Source: Arthrobacter sp. Hiyo8 (lineage in GTDB: Bacteria; Actinomycetota; Actinomycetes; Actinomycetales; Micrococcaceae). From it: DNA of 64,000 nucleotides. The notes under the pieces were generated by a model. The model worked only from the letters and a program-made list of their open reading frames with translations, was not told the origin of the DNA and searched no databases. Every line of letters begins with the position of its first letter. The first letter of the stretch is position 1. The DNA lies in the NCBI GenBank assembly GCA_001549895.1, contig AP014719.1:806001-870000 (forward strand). Direction: 5' to 3'. This document shows positions 51,192-63,577 of the stretch, in pieces. Position numbers and translations under genes: made by a program.

Positions 51192-52099
51192 ATGCTCTAC
51201 TCCAAGACGACCCCGGAGCAGAAGCGCCTCAAGCTCCGGGACCTGCTGGACTCCGGGACCATCGCCCAGTTCCCCGGGGCTTTCAACCCGCTCTCGGCAC
51301 GGCTGATCGAGGAGAAGGGCTTCCCCGGGGTCTACATCTCCGGTGCCGTCCTGGCCAACGACCTCGGCCTGCCGGACATCGGGCTCACCACGCTCACGGA
51401 GGTCGCCACCCGCGCAGGGCAGATCGCCCGCATGACCGAACTCCCGGCCCTGGTGGACGCGGACACCGGATTCGGCGAACCGATGAACGTGGCCCGCACC
51501 ATCCAGGAGCTCGAAAACGCCGGGCTGGCCGGTTGCCACATCGAGGACCAGTTCAACCCGAAGCGCTGCGGGCACCTGGACGGCAAGAACGTGGTCGACG
51601 TCGACACCGCCGCCAAGCGCATCCGCGCGGCAGCCGACGCCCGCAGGGATCCGAACTTCCTCATCATGGCCCGGACCGACATCCGCGCCGTCGACGGCAT
51701 CCAGGCCGCCCAGGAACGCGCCAAAGCACTCGTCGACGCCGGCGCCGACGCGATCTTCCCGGAAGCCATGAAAGATCTCAGCGAGTTCCAAGCCATTCGT
51801 GATGCAGTGGATGTGCCGATCCTGGCCAACATGACCGAGTTCGGCAAAAGCGAACTCTTCACCGTGGAACAACTCCAGGGCGTCGGCGTGAACATGGTGA
51901 TCTACCCGTCACCCTGCTCCGCATTGCCATGGGGGCTGCAGAGCGTACGCTGGAAACGATCAAGGCCACTGGAACGCAGGAGGCGCAGGTGGAGAACATG
52001 CTCACCCGTGCGCGCCTCTATGACCTCGTGGACTACGAGGCCTACAACCACTTCGACACGAGCGTTTTCAACTTCCAGGTTCCTGGGCTCAGCCGGTAA
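51192..52099 (+). CDS. prpB: 2-methylisocitrate lyase PrpB (one frameshift)
   Basis: Cleaves 2-methylisocitrate to pyruvate and succinate; about 302 aa. It belongs to the isocitrate lyase/PEP mutase family: GVYISGAVLANDLGLPDIG, VDADTGFGEPMNVART, the catalytic-cysteine loop DQFNPKRCGHLDGK, and IMARTDIRAVDG. The break near 51908, just after NMVIYP, is one lost C; the corrected tail ends FNFQVPGLSR. Confidence 0.94.
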
Positions 52100-52169
52100 C
52101 TGGATCAACCAAGGGATGCAGGCGATCCGGCTATTCCGGAGTGCTTGCCGACGAACGAAGGAGGACAGC

Positions 52170-53320
52170 ATGGTTGCTGTTGAGATCAAGAAAGGCCTGG
52201 CCGGCGTCGTGGTTGACTACACCGCGATCTCCAAGGTCAACCCGGACACCAACTCGCTGTTGTACCGCGGTTACCCCGTGCAGGAACTCGCCGCCAAATG
52301 CAGCTTCGAAGAAGTCGCCTACCTGCTGTGGAACGGCGAGCTGCCCACTCCGGAGGAACTTGCTGAGTTCACTGCCCGCGAGCGCGCGGGCCGCGCCCTT
52401 GACCCGGTGGTGAAGCAGGTCATCGATGCGCTGCCGACGACGTCCCACCCCATGGATGTCTGCCGGACGGCCGCTTCGGTGCTGGGAGCCCGGCACCCTC
52501 TCGCCGAGGTTTCCACGCCCGAGGCCAATATGGCCAAGGCCATTGACTTGTTCGCCGCCATGCCGGCGGTGGTCGCCTACGACCAACGCCGTCGGCGCGC
52601 GGACGGGCAAACAATCGAACCCGTGGCACCGCGGGACGATTTGGGTTACTCCGCCAATTTCCTGTGGATGACCTTCGGCGAGGACCCGGTGGACGAGGTC
52701 GTCAAGGCGTTCAACGTCTCGATGATCCTCTACGCCGAGCACTCCTTCAACGCCTCCACCTTCACGGCACGGGTTGTCACCTCCACCCTTTCGGACCTGC
52801 ACTCCGCGGTCACCGCGGCGATCGGCGCCCTCAAGGGCCCGCTGCACGGCGGCGCCAACGAGGCCGTCATGCACACGTTCGAGGAAATCGGCATCCGCAC
52901 CGAGGAATCGCTCGATGACGCCGCCTCCCGGGCGAAGACCTGGATGGAACACGCCCTCGCGCAGAAGAAAAAGGTCATGGGATTCGGTCACCGCGTCTAC
53001 AAGCACGGCGACTCCAGGGTGCCCACCATGAAGGCCGCGCTGGACAAGATGATCGCCCACTACGGCCGGCCCGAGATCCTGGGCCTGTACAACGGCCTCG
53101 AGCAGGCGATGGACGAGGCCAAGGCGATCAAGCCCAACCTCGACTACCCGCCGGACCCACCTACCACCTCATGGGATTCGACACTCCGACCTTCACCCCG
53201 CTGTTCGTCGCCAGCCGCATCACCGGATGGACCGCACACATCATGGAGCAGCTCGGATCAAACTCCCTGATCCGCCCGCTCAGCGAATACAACGGCGTGG
53301 ACGAACGGCACCTGCCGTAG
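52170..53320 (+). CDS. prpC: 2-methylcitrate synthase PrpC (one frameshift)
   Basis: Condenses propionyl-CoA with oxaloacetate; about 383 aa. Citrate synthase-fold motifs are YRGYPVQELAAKCSFEEVAY, the catalytic His in LKGPLHGGANEAVM, and GFGHRVYKHGDSRVPTMK. The short bacterial form and the prp context favour methylcitrate over citrate synthase. A base lost near 53157 breaks the last 55 residues (GFDTPTFTPLFVASRITGW). ATG 52170 has AAGGAGGA upstream. Confidence 0.94.
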
Positions 53321-53330
53321 TTCCACCTGC

Positions 53331-53426
53331 ACGACGGCGGGCCGGTCACCTCCCCACGAGCCCCTGACCTCGCAAGCTCGGCCAGGGAACCCGGCTTCGC
53401 ATGGGCCCAGGCCGGCCCGCCGTCGT
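53331..53426. terminator. long-loop bidirectional terminator after prpC
   Basis: Perfect 15-bp arms (ACGACGGCGGGCCGG and its complement) are separated by 66 bases that contain further pairing (CCCTGACC / GGCCAGGG). It lies between convergent genes. Confidence 0.68.
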
Positions 53427-53434
53427 TCCAGTCG

Positions 53435-54233
53435 CTATTGAGTCAGCTGCAGGCTGGTGATCATCCGCTTGAGCTTCTGGTATTCCGGTGTCTGCAAGTA
53501 CTGCGTGGCTTCCGCCATGGTGCTGAAGGTGCGGGCGCCAAGGGCTTGGGGCCCGTCCGTGGCGAAAGACAGCGTGCCTTTGGGAGCGCCGGCCACGAAG
53601 GAGTACATCAGGCAGCTGTCCTGCACTTCCCCGCTGGACTTGTCCACCAGACCGATTTGATAGCCGACGCCCTTGCCTTGGCCGTCTGATCCAGCACGCG
53701 GTAGGAGAACCTGGCCTGGGCGGTGGTCACCCACTGGCCCTTTAGTGACGTGGCAGCTGTGTCGAGCTCCTTTTGCTTGTACGTTCCTGGCCCGCATGCC
53801 CCGCCTACGCCGCCGCCCGTGCCGTAGTAGAACTTCGCCACCACACTGCCCGACTCATCGCTCACCTGGATTCCGGATGCGGGATTACTGGCGGTGCCTG
53901 CTGGAACATCGGCGGCCGTCCATCCCGAAGGAAGATCGAACTGCACGTGGGCGCTGGTGCTGACGAAGCTCGTCCACCCGGAGCCCGCCGTCGCTGGTGT
54001 TGATGCTGTCGGTTCTTCCGTAGCGGCCGTTGAAGCCGAGGCCGTGGCCGACGCCGATGGGCAGTCGTCGCAGGGGCCGTCGTAGCTGCTGTTGCCGGTA
54101 GCTGGCTTCCGCTCCGGGATTGTCCCTGGGACCCAAGGTTGGCGGCAACGAGGAATCCCGCTGCAAGGACCGCTGCGGCAAGGGCCACCAACACGATGAT
54201 TCTCAGTCTCCGCATCTTCTGTCTGGAATCCAC
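53435..54233 (-). CDS. secreted or membrane-anchored protein, paralogue of the gene at 54922 (about two frameshifts)
   Basis: Unrecognised protein of about 266 aa corrected. An N-terminal anchor (RIIVLVALAAAVLAAGFLVA) leads to a Thr/Ala linker and a globular extracytoplasmic domain beginning MQFDLPSGWTAADVP, with GSVVAKFYYGTGG and a C-terminal FSTMAEATQYLQTPEYQKLK. The final segment (LKRMITSLQLT) aligns by eye with the end of the neighbouring anti-sigma-like protein (LKAVITSLTIT), so they share a domain. No catalytic motif is seen. It has lost the long N-terminal part that its paralogue has. Confidence 0.68.
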
Positions 54234-54302
54234 CGTTCCCCTTTGTCGGTTAGCGCCCGAAGTGGGCGTCTATCGTGTAAGTTTCCGCAAGACGCCCCAA
54301 GG

Positions 54303-54839
54303 TTACAGCCCGGGCACCCAATTCCGCGCGGACCCACCAGCTGCTGCTCCGTCGTTGTTCCAGTCTGCGTGGAAGACCTCGGCCACGTTCTCGTTGTCAT
54401 CTGCGAGCACCACGCGCACATCCATGCGCCGGCCATTCATCATCGCGGGAAGCCAGTGCTCGGCGTCGGCCCACATGTGAGCTACCGGCAGGTCCTCCGC
54501 CGGGTACCACTGGGGCGTGATCTCGTCGCTCTCGGAAGGCTCCCCCACCCAGGATTCGGAAAGAAACACGGTAGTAAACATGTTCCATTCGGGCTTGGCA
54601 GGGAAAACAAAGTCCACAGTTCCCGCGGCCACCAGGTCGTCCGGCTCAACATCGACGTAGACTTCCTCGCGGACTTCCCGGCAGATCGCCTCGACGGCGG
54701 TCTCGCCCTCCTCCACATGGCCGCCGACGCCTACTACTTTGCCCTTGCCGAAGCCGGTGCGCTTGCGTCCCAGAAGGACCTCCCGGCCGCCATCGACCTC
54801 GCGGAGGAGAAAACAGAGGGTCACGTGTGCGGCTGTCAT
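54303..54839 (-). CDS. MTH1-like Nudix hydrolase
   Basis: A 178-aa Nudix protein, intact. The Nudix box is GGHVEEGETAVEAICREVRE. The surroundings match mammalian MTH1 (8-oxo-dGTPase) more than usual bacterial MutT: VLLGRKRTGFGKGKVVGVGG before the box, and SDEITPQWYPAEDLPVAHMW and DAEHWLPAMMNGRRM after it. It probably hydrolyses oxidised purine nucleotides. It is transcribed with the flanking paralogous secreted-protein genes. Confidence 0.87.
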   Translation of the reverse strand: MTAAHVTLCFLLREVDGGREVLLGRKRTGFGKGKVVGVGGHVEEGETAVEAICREVREEVYVDVEPDDLVAAGTVDFVFPAKPEWNMFTTVFLSESWVGEPSESDEITPQWYPAEDLPVAHMWADAEHWLPAMMNGRRMDVRVVLADDNENVAEVFHADWNNDGAAAGGSARNWVPGL

Positions 54840-54874
54840 GGCATCAAGACTACGACTGCGTCGCCCCCGAAGAA

Positions 54875-54911
54875 CGACGCCGGGCCGCTCACCTAAGGTG
54901 GCCCGGCGTCG
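54875..54911 (-). terminator. terminator after the anti-sigma-like gene
   Basis: Perfect 12-bp arms CGACGCCGGGCC and GGCCCGGCGTCG around a 13-base loop, just downstream of the stop at 54922 on the minus strand and just before the Nudix start. Confidence 0.75.
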
Positions 54912-54921
54912 CGCCGTGTCT

Positions 54922-56255
54922 CTAGCCCACCTTGGTGATCGTGAGCGAAGTGATGACCGCCTTGAGGTCTTTATAGCCTTGTGTCTGGGTAAAGGCCGCG
55001 GCTTCTTCGATGGTGGTGAATTTGTAAAGACCCCAGGAAGGCCCTCCCAGTGGACGGCGATCGGTGAAGCTAAAGAACTTCAAGGGACCGGGTCCTGCTA
55101 CCGCGAGGTCAAGGACGCAGCCTATTCCGTCCTGTCCGGCGATACGGTTGGTAATTCCTATCCCTGCCTGAACCGGACCCCCGTCATTTGCAGCTGAGGT
55201 CATTGCGACATACACGAATCTCGGTGTGCCCTGGGCGGCGACGCCAGGTCCGTCGGCAGCCCGGTCATGGGCTGACTGTCGAGGATCTTGTAGGGCGCCC
55301 TGTTTTGGCAGCCGCTGGTGCTCCAGTCATTGGTGTCGCCGAAGGCCAGCCGTGCCGTGTACTGGCCGCTGGAATCCGTGAGGGCGGTTCCCGGGCCGTT
55401 TGTGAGGGCAAGGCTGCCGGACGGATCGGCCAGTTGCCACGATGCCGGGTAATTGAAGCTCACTCTATAACCCGTGGACCGGTCCTCGTACGTCTTGAGA
55501 CCTTCGGCGGCGAGTGATCCTGGCTCCGGGGAACCCACCAGATCGGGACGAAGCTCCACCGGGATTCCGTTGGTGACGAACGCCTTGTCCATGAATTGCT
55601 CTGCCGTCAGCCGATCGTTGTTGGACGCTGCGCCTGCCCAGTTCCCAAGGCTGGTTTCCTGCACATAGCTCCCGTTGACAAGCTTGGCGATCCAGAACCA
55701 GTCCCCCGGTTCCGGGTTCGGATTGTCGCTTGGTGCGGGCGCCATGATGCTCATCCATCCGGCCTTGCAGCCCACAAGCCGGAGAACCGGTTTCAGCTGC
55801 TCCAATGAAGTCATGGCGCCCGTCAGGTTCTGAATCGAGCACTCACCGTGTCCGACGCCGGCAAGTGACGTGGGCGCCGCCGTCGGGCCTGCTGTCTCGC
55901 TCGGGCTCGCCGTCGGGCTGGCTGTGCCGCCCGCCGTAGCTGTGGCCGTCGGTGGCGCGCTCGGCGTCATGGAGGACGTGCCGGCCGGATCCGGGACTGC
56001 AGTGATCGAACCCAAGTGCGCTGCCACGAGCACCCCTGTGGTCACCGCGGCAGCGGCCATCGTCAGCAATCCTGCAATCCTGGCATTCCGCAGCCGACGT
56101 CCAGCCGCCATGGACCGAACGTTCGGCGGCAGCTTGTCAGGACCGTTCCCGGGAGAAGCCAGCACCCGGACCAAAGCCGCCTCTGCATCCGGCACCGCGC
56201 CAACTCCGCTGCGCAACGGATCGGCCCCCTCAATCAATTCTCTGATCGGATCCAT
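54922..56255 (-). CDS. membrane-anchored anti-sigma-like protein with large extracytoplasmic region (one frameshift)
   Basis: About 444 aa. A cytoplasmic N-terminus of roughly 65 residues (DPIRELIEGADPLRSGVGAV) precedes one membrane helix (IAGLLTMAAAAVTTGVLVAA), a Thr/Ser/Pro/Ala linker and a long secreted region. The last 170 residues (YRVSFNYPASWQLADPSG ... GYKDLKAVITSLTIT) resemble the paralogue at 53435. It starts two bases after the sigma-factor stop, the standard place for an anti-sigma factor, though I see no zinc-binding anti-sigma motif. A base lost near 55240 breaks the frame. Confidence 0.72.
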
Positions 56256-56257
56256 CC

Positions 56258-56826
56258 CTATGCCCCCAACTTCTGTGCCAACGCGCCGCTACCGGCCGGC
56301 AGTAGCTTTCGGAAAGCCTCCCGCGCCCGGTGCAACCGCACCTTCGCGGCCGACTCTCCGCACTGCAGGACCGCCGCGATCTCTACCATCGTCATTTGAT
56401 CCCAGTACGCCAACTGCAGGATGTCCCGGTCTTTCTCCCGCATGGAATCCAACACCTCATCCACCAGCGAGTATCCGTTTCCGGCCCGTCGCCGGAAACC
56501 ACGGACTCACGGAGGCGCTCATGCAGTGCTACCTGGCGCCGATGGCTCCGATAAGCGTTTCCCAGAAGATTTCTCGCCACCGTGAACAACCAGGCCACAT
56601 CCACCGATGACGCCTCATCCCACTTCTGCCAAGCGACCCGAAATACGTCCGCAGCCAACTCTTCGGCCACATGCGGATCCTCCACACGTCGCCGCACAAA
56701 ACGGAATATGCGCGGGTACGTATCCCTATGCAGCGCAACGAACGCCGATTCCCCTCGGAAAGCACAATCCCCACCCTCAATCCGAAACCCCAACCAAACC
56801 CTGGCCAACTGTATAGTTTCCGGCAC
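56258..56826 (-). CDS. ECF RNA polymerase sigma factor (one or more frameshifts)
   Basis: Extracytoplasmic-function sigma-70 of up to about 189 aa. Region 2 is AFVALHRDTYPRIFRFVRRR, VEDPHVAEELAADVFRVAWQ and WLFTVARNLLGNAYR. Region 4 is MREKDRDILQLAYWDQMTMV and EIAAVLQCGESAAKVRLHRA. A base lost near 56478 separates the two. The start is uncertain: GTG 56826 is in frame with region 2, but a lost G near 56760 would instead favour a start around 56774. It is co-transcribed with the anti-sigma-like gene. Confidence 0.87.
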
Positions 56827-56895
56827 GAGCCCGCAGGTTACAGCGCTGCCACGCCAACCGGACCAGCAAGAGCCGCCGGTTGCTAGAGTGTCGCC

Positions 56896-57159
56896 ATGAG
56901 CCAAGAGGGGAACGAGCAAGCCTCCGAGGCCTGGCTGCCTGGCTGGCTGGTCCGGCATCCGCTCTACGCCGGGTGGGTATGGACCGGATTCTGGGCGTTG
57001 TTGATCGTCCTCGACGAATTCCTGCGCTCCCGGCCTCATCTGAGGCGGGTGGTTGTCGGCTTGGCGCACCCGGGCCTTCTGCTCGTAGCCGGCCTCGGCA
57101 TGTCCATTCTGGCGCTGTTCCTGAACGCGGTGGAACTGACCTTCAAGGTCTTGGCGTAA
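56896..57159 (+). CDS. small membrane protein
   Basis: An intact 87-aa protein with a short acidic N-terminus, two membrane helices (WVWTGFWALLIVLDEFL and GLLLVAGLGMSILALFLNAV) and an arginine-rich loop between them (SRPHLRRVVV). I do not recognise the family. It is divergent from the sigma-factor gene and convergent with xerD. The ribosome-binding site is weak. Confidence 0.6.
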   Translation: MSQEGNEQASEAWLPGWLVRHPLYAGWVWTGFWALLIVLDEFLRSRPHLRRVVVGLAHPGLLLVAGLGMSILALFLNAVELTFKVLA

Positions 57160-57203
57160 CCGGCACCGAACTGCGTGCAGTGTCCAGCGGGTGGCGCAAT
57201 GCG

Positions 57204-58161
57204 TCAGCCTAGGGCTCGCGGATGCGCAGCCGCATACACCTCACGCAAAGTGTCGGCAGTGACCAAGGTGTACACCTGCGTGGTGGTCACCGAGGCGTGG
57301 CCCAGGAGCTCCTGAACCACCCGGACGTCAGCGCCGCCCTCAAGCAGATGCGTGGCGAAAGAATGCCGGAGGGTGTGCGGGGAGACGTCCTTGGTGATGT
57401 TGGCCTTCTCGGCCGCGGTCTTGAGAATAGTCCAGGCGCTCTGCCGGCTGATCCGGCCTCCGCGGGCATTCAGGAACAGCGCCGGCGTGCCTTTCCTTTC
57501 GCGGCCAACGCAGGCCTTCCGCGAACCACGTAGGACCCGACGGCGCGTGCACCGTAAGACCCCAGAGGAACCAGGCGCTCTTTGGAACCTTTTCCGAAGA
57601 GCCGCACGATCGCAGGACCATCGGCTTCCGCTTCGAGCGAGACATCGTCGACGTCAAGGCCTACAGCTTCGCTGATGCGGGCACCTGTGGAGTAGAGGAA
57701 CTCCAAGAGCGCGCGGTCCCTCAACCCGGTGGCGGTGTCGGCACCGGCAGCCTCAAGTATGCGGGTCACTTCGCCGACGCTAATTGCCTTCGGCAGACGC
57801 TTGCCGGGCATTGGCGGGTGGACATCGCTGGCGGGGTCCGCCGTCGTCGTCCCTCCAGGGCCCAAAACTTGTGCAGCCCCGGACGGCAACCACGGTGCGG
57901 GCCGCAGAGCGGACGCCGAGGGCGGCGCCCCATCGGAACCGTCTGCCAACGCCTGCGCAAAGGCGGTGACGTCACGCCGGGAGATATTGCCCGGGTTGTC
58001 GACGCCGGACGCGGCCAGGAAGTTCGAATAGCGGGACAGGTCCCGCCGGTATGCGGACAGAGTGTTGCTTGCAAGGCCTCGTTCCACGCCGAGGTGTTGC
58101 AGGTAGTCCGTGACGGCCCGGTCAATGGCGGTCCGGACCCTGGTCTCCGCGAGCTGGGCAC
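57204..58161 (-). CDS. xerD: tyrosine recombinase XerD (several frameshifts)
   Basis: Chromosome-dimer resolvase acting at dif, about 319 aa corrected. The core-binding domain has [20 protein letters not shown]. The catalytic domain shows the arginine in [20 protein letters not shown], then [20 protein letters not shown] (His and Arg), and [15 protein letters not shown] with the nucleophilic tyrosine. Frames break near 57495, twice around 57850-57930, and probably near the start. The start is uncertain; GTG 58161 just after the Nudix stop is my choice. It follows pyrG and the Nudix gene, so it is the housekeeping enzyme rather than a phage integrase. Confidence 0.9.
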
Positions 58162-58163
58162 GG

Positions 58164-58825
58164 TCAGCGCTGGCTCGGGTGGGCGGGCCAGGGAGCGTCG
58201 GCCGGCCGCAGGTTCCTGAAGCCGTCGGCGCGTGCGGCGGCGGCCGCGAGTATCCCGACGACGGCGGACGGGTTATGCAGGCGGCCCTCGAGGACCGCCG
58301 AAACCGCCTCGTCAAGCGTGACCCACACGAGTTCGATTTCGGCCTCTTCATCCGTGCGGACGTGCCGTTCCGCCTCGGGAACGTCTCCCAATCCGCGTGC
58401 CAGATAGATGCGAATCGCCTCGCTCGAGGAGCCGGCGAATTGAAGAAGTCCGCGAGGACATTCCACGTGGCAGCCGTAAGATCGGCCTCTTCCGCGAGCT
58501 CCCTGGCCGCGCCGACCACGAAGTCCTCGCCGGCCACGTCAAGGAGCCCGGCAGGAATCTCCCACAGGTCCATGCCCACCGGGTGGCGGTATTGCTTGAG
58601 CAACAGGATCTCGCCGTCGACGTTCATCGGCAGCACCGCGACGGCGCCGGGATGGTCGATGTAGTCGCGGACCAAAGTGCCCGTGTCTTCACCCAGCTCG
58701 AAGGCGTCGCTCACGACGTCCCAAATACGGCCTTCATAGACCTTGCTGGACGACAAAAGACGGCGCGGGCTCGGCATGTCCGAAACCTTCCGAAAAGTGC
58801 TGGGGGTTTCAGAAATACCGGGCAT
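58164..58825 (-). CDS. ADP-ribose pyrophosphatase-type Nudix hydrolase (one frameshift)
   Basis: About 220 aa, orthologous in position to M. tuberculosis Rv1700. LLLKQYRHPVGMDLWEIPAG and LLDVAGEDFVVGAARELAEE form the ADPRase-type Nudix box with its leading EIPAG. The C-terminal part (RTDEEAEIELVWVTLDEAVS) is recovered by a base restored near 58440. ATG 58825 has GAAGGAC upstream. It lies 27 bases after pyrG. Confidence 0.92.
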
Positions 58826-58852
58826 CGCGCCGTCCTTCGTTTGTGTGAGCGA

Positions 58853-60667
<1,815 letters not shown>

Positions 60668-60807
60668 TCAAGAGTAAAGTCCACCCGGACCGGTAAAAAC
60701 AGGCCGGGCGGCTGGGAATCCGCCGCCCGGCACCGGGACCGCCGAAGCGGTCTCCCAGCCCGACGAAGGCGCGCATGTGACCGATGTTCCAGGCTGCGGC
60801 CGGGCTT

Positions 60808-62542
60808 CTATGCCTGCTGGGGCAGCAGTTTGGCGTCGTCCAGCAACTCCTGGGCATGCGCGCGCGCAGACTCCGAGTCTTCCTGCCCCGCGAGCATCCT
60901 GGCAAGCTCCTTCACGCGTTCTTCGTCATCGAGGAGCTGGACGTCGCTGGACGTGAAGCCAGAAGCGGTCTTTCCGTCGCTTCCCCGGACTGAGGTCTTG
61001 GTGACCCGAATGTGCTGGTCGGCGAAGGCGGCCACCTGCGGCAGGTGGGTTACCACCAGCACCTGGACGTGGCGGGCCAGCATGGCAAGCCGGCGTCCGA
61101 TCTCGACGGCGGCACGCCCGCCCACTCCGGCATCCACTTCGTCAAAGACGAAGGTCGGCACCGGATCCACGGCTGCGAGGACCACTTCGATGGCGAGCAT
61201 GACGCGGGACAACTCACCACCGGACGCGCCCTTGCCGAGGGGCGTGCCGGGGCGCCTGAGTGCGGTTGCAGGAGGAAGGAGATGTCGTCGATGCCGTGCG
61301 GCCCAGCTGTCCTTGGCTGTCCACCTCGATCACCAGGGTTGCATCGGCCATCGCAAGGCAGTGAGTTCCGCACTCACGCGCGCGGAGAGCTCCTTGGCTG
61401 CCTTCGAGCGCGACTTCGAGATGCGCGTGGCCTGCTTTCGCAGCGTCGACTCCGCAGCAACCACCTCGGCGTCAAGCGCTTCGATCCGGCTCGAGTCATC
61501 CTGCAGTTCATCCAGGCGGGTCCTCGAAGCTGCCGCCCATTCCAGGACCTCGTCGATGCTCGGAGCGTACTTGCGGATGAGTTTGGCCAGCGCTGCGCGC
61601 CGCTCCTCGATCTCCGAAAGCCGTTCGGGTCCCTCGGAGTCCAGGGACGCTTGGTAGCTGGACAGCTCCCCCGCGATGTCGTTGACGAGGAAGCCGATCT
61701 CGGCGAGCCTTGCGGCGGCTCCCGCCAACGATTCGTCATGCTCGGAAACCTGGTCGAGCGCACGTTTGGCAGAGTCAATCAGAGTCGTGGCATCGGCCGT
61801 TTCGCCGAATTCCTCCGAGATCAGTGCTTCATGTGCTGCCGCGGCGGCGATGCGGAGCTCTTCCACGTTCGCCAACTTCACGGCCTCGGCCTTGAGGGAC
61901 TCGTCCTCACCCGGCTGGGGATCGACGTCGTCGATTTCGTTGAGCGCGACCGCGAGCGATTCCGCCTCGCGCAGCCTTTCGCGGGCCTCGCCGCGGAGTG
62001 TGTCGAGCTCTGCCTGGCTGGATTTCCAATGGCCGTAAAGCTCCTGGTATTCGGTGAGCATCGCCGCGAGCTCTGCCCCGGCGAAGCGGTCCAATGCGTG
62101 CCGCTGCGCCACGGCACCCTTGAGCCGGATCTGGTCCGACTGGCCATGCACCACCACGAGGCTCTCGCCAAGTTCCGCCAGCACGCCGACGGGCGCCGAC
62201 CGGCCGCCCACGAAAGCACGGCTGCGGCCGTCAGCACCCACGGTGCGGGCCAGCAGGAGCTGGGTGCCGCCGTCGTACTCTTCCGCGTCGCCGCCGGCCT
62301 CCACGGCCCGTCCCACGGCGCGTGCGCCGGATCGAGCAAGAGCGTGGCCTCCGCAGAGGCCGACTTGGCACCGGAGCGTACCGCACCGGCGTCGGACCTG
62401 GCCCCAGAAGGAGCCCGACGGCGGTGACCACCATGGTCTTGCCGGCGCCCGTTTCACCCGTGACCACGCTCAGGCCGGGCCCCAACGGCAAGGTGGCGTC
62501 GGTGATGACGCCGAGATCACGGATCCGGAGTTCCTCGATCAT
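60808..62542 (-). CDS. recN: DNA repair protein RecN (several frameshifts)
   Basis: SMC-like ATPase of double-strand-break repair, about 578 aa corrected. The Walker A motif VVTGETGAGKTMVVTAVGLL is at the N-terminus. A coiled-coil middle (ELYGHWKSSQAELDTLRGEA onward) and the C-terminal ABC signature KGASGGELSRVMLAIEVVLA with Walker B TFVFDEVDAGVGG follow. Breaks lie near 62400, 61345 and between 61230 and 61300. ATG 62542 begins three bases after the nadK stop. Confidence 0.94.
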
Positions 62543-62545
62543 GGT

Positions 62546-63564
62546 TTACATCTCCTTTGTGGGGTCGGCCGCTCTGCCTGTCCGCACGTCCTGGGGCGTC
62601 GGCAAAGGCTGGGCTTGAAGGTCCTGATCACGGGGTAGGACCGGTGTGGATGTCAGCCGAACGGGGTGCCGGACCCGCCAGCCGTGGATGGGCAGCTCAA
62701 ACTTCCGCACGAGCCGGGCGGAGAACGGGTCTGGTGGGTGCGGGCAAGCCGCACAGGCCGGGTGGACCGGGTTACTTCGATCCGGGCGCCGGGTGGGAGG
62801 TCCACGGAACGGCGGCCGTCGCACCAAAGCACGCCCTGGGCATCGGTCCGGGTAAGGATCTCCACGGCCAGCTTGGACCGCGGCGAAACGACAAGGGGCT
62901 TGGCGAAGAGGGCATGGGCGCTGATGGGGACGATCACGAGGGCCTCCACCTCCGGCCACACCACAGGCCCGCCGGATGAGAAGGCGTAGGCCGTGGAGCC
63001 CGTAGGGGTAGCAAGCACCACTCCATCGCAGCCGAAGGACGTCAGCGGACGTTCATCCACTTCGGTCACCACTTCGATCATGCGTTCCCGGTCCGCCTTT
63101 TCGATGGCGGCTTCGTTGAGTGCCCAGGTATGCCAGATCTTTTGGCCCCGGACCCACACCTGGACATCGATGGTCATGCGCTCTTCCACTGTGTATTCGC
63201 GGCTGGCGATCCACTCGACTGTCTGGGCAAGATCGGCCCGCTCGCTCTCGGCGAGGAAACCAACGTGCCCGAGGTTGACGCCCAGCAGGGGAACATCGAC
63301 GTTGCGGACCAGCTCGGCCGCGCGCAGGATGGTGCCGTCGCCTCCGAGAACCATGACGAGTTCGACATCTTCCAACCGGACGTCCTCGTGGAGTATCTCG
63401 ATCGGCTTGTCCACCACGCCGTAGAACCGTTCGATGTCGTCCAGCTCTGATTTCTGCATCACGGGGATCAGGCCGGAGGAGTGGAGCTGCCCGCAGGCAT
63501 CCCAGGCCGCGCGAAGGGAGTCCTCGCGCCCGGTGTGGGCAAGGACCAAAACGCGCCTGCTCAT
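62546..63564 (-). CDS. nadK: NAD kinase (frameshift near the C-terminus)
   Basis: Phosphorylates NAD to NADP; about 339 aa. The diagnostic motif is VMVLGGDGTILRAAELV. GVNLGHVGFLAE and VLATPTGSTAYAFSSGGP (NAD-binding) follow. A base lost near 62720 changes the last 60 residues; the corrected end is VRTGRAADPTKEM. ATG 63564 follows tlyA directly, and recN comes next, as in M. tuberculosis. Confidence 0.95.
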
Positions 63565-63577
63565 GGTGTTCTGCTTT

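Noticed and set aside
57204..58161. Tyrosine recombinase as the integrase of a mobile element
   Set aside because: It lies in the conserved pyrG-Nudix-xerD order and matches housekeeping XerD. No att repeats, excisionase or phage genes accompany it.
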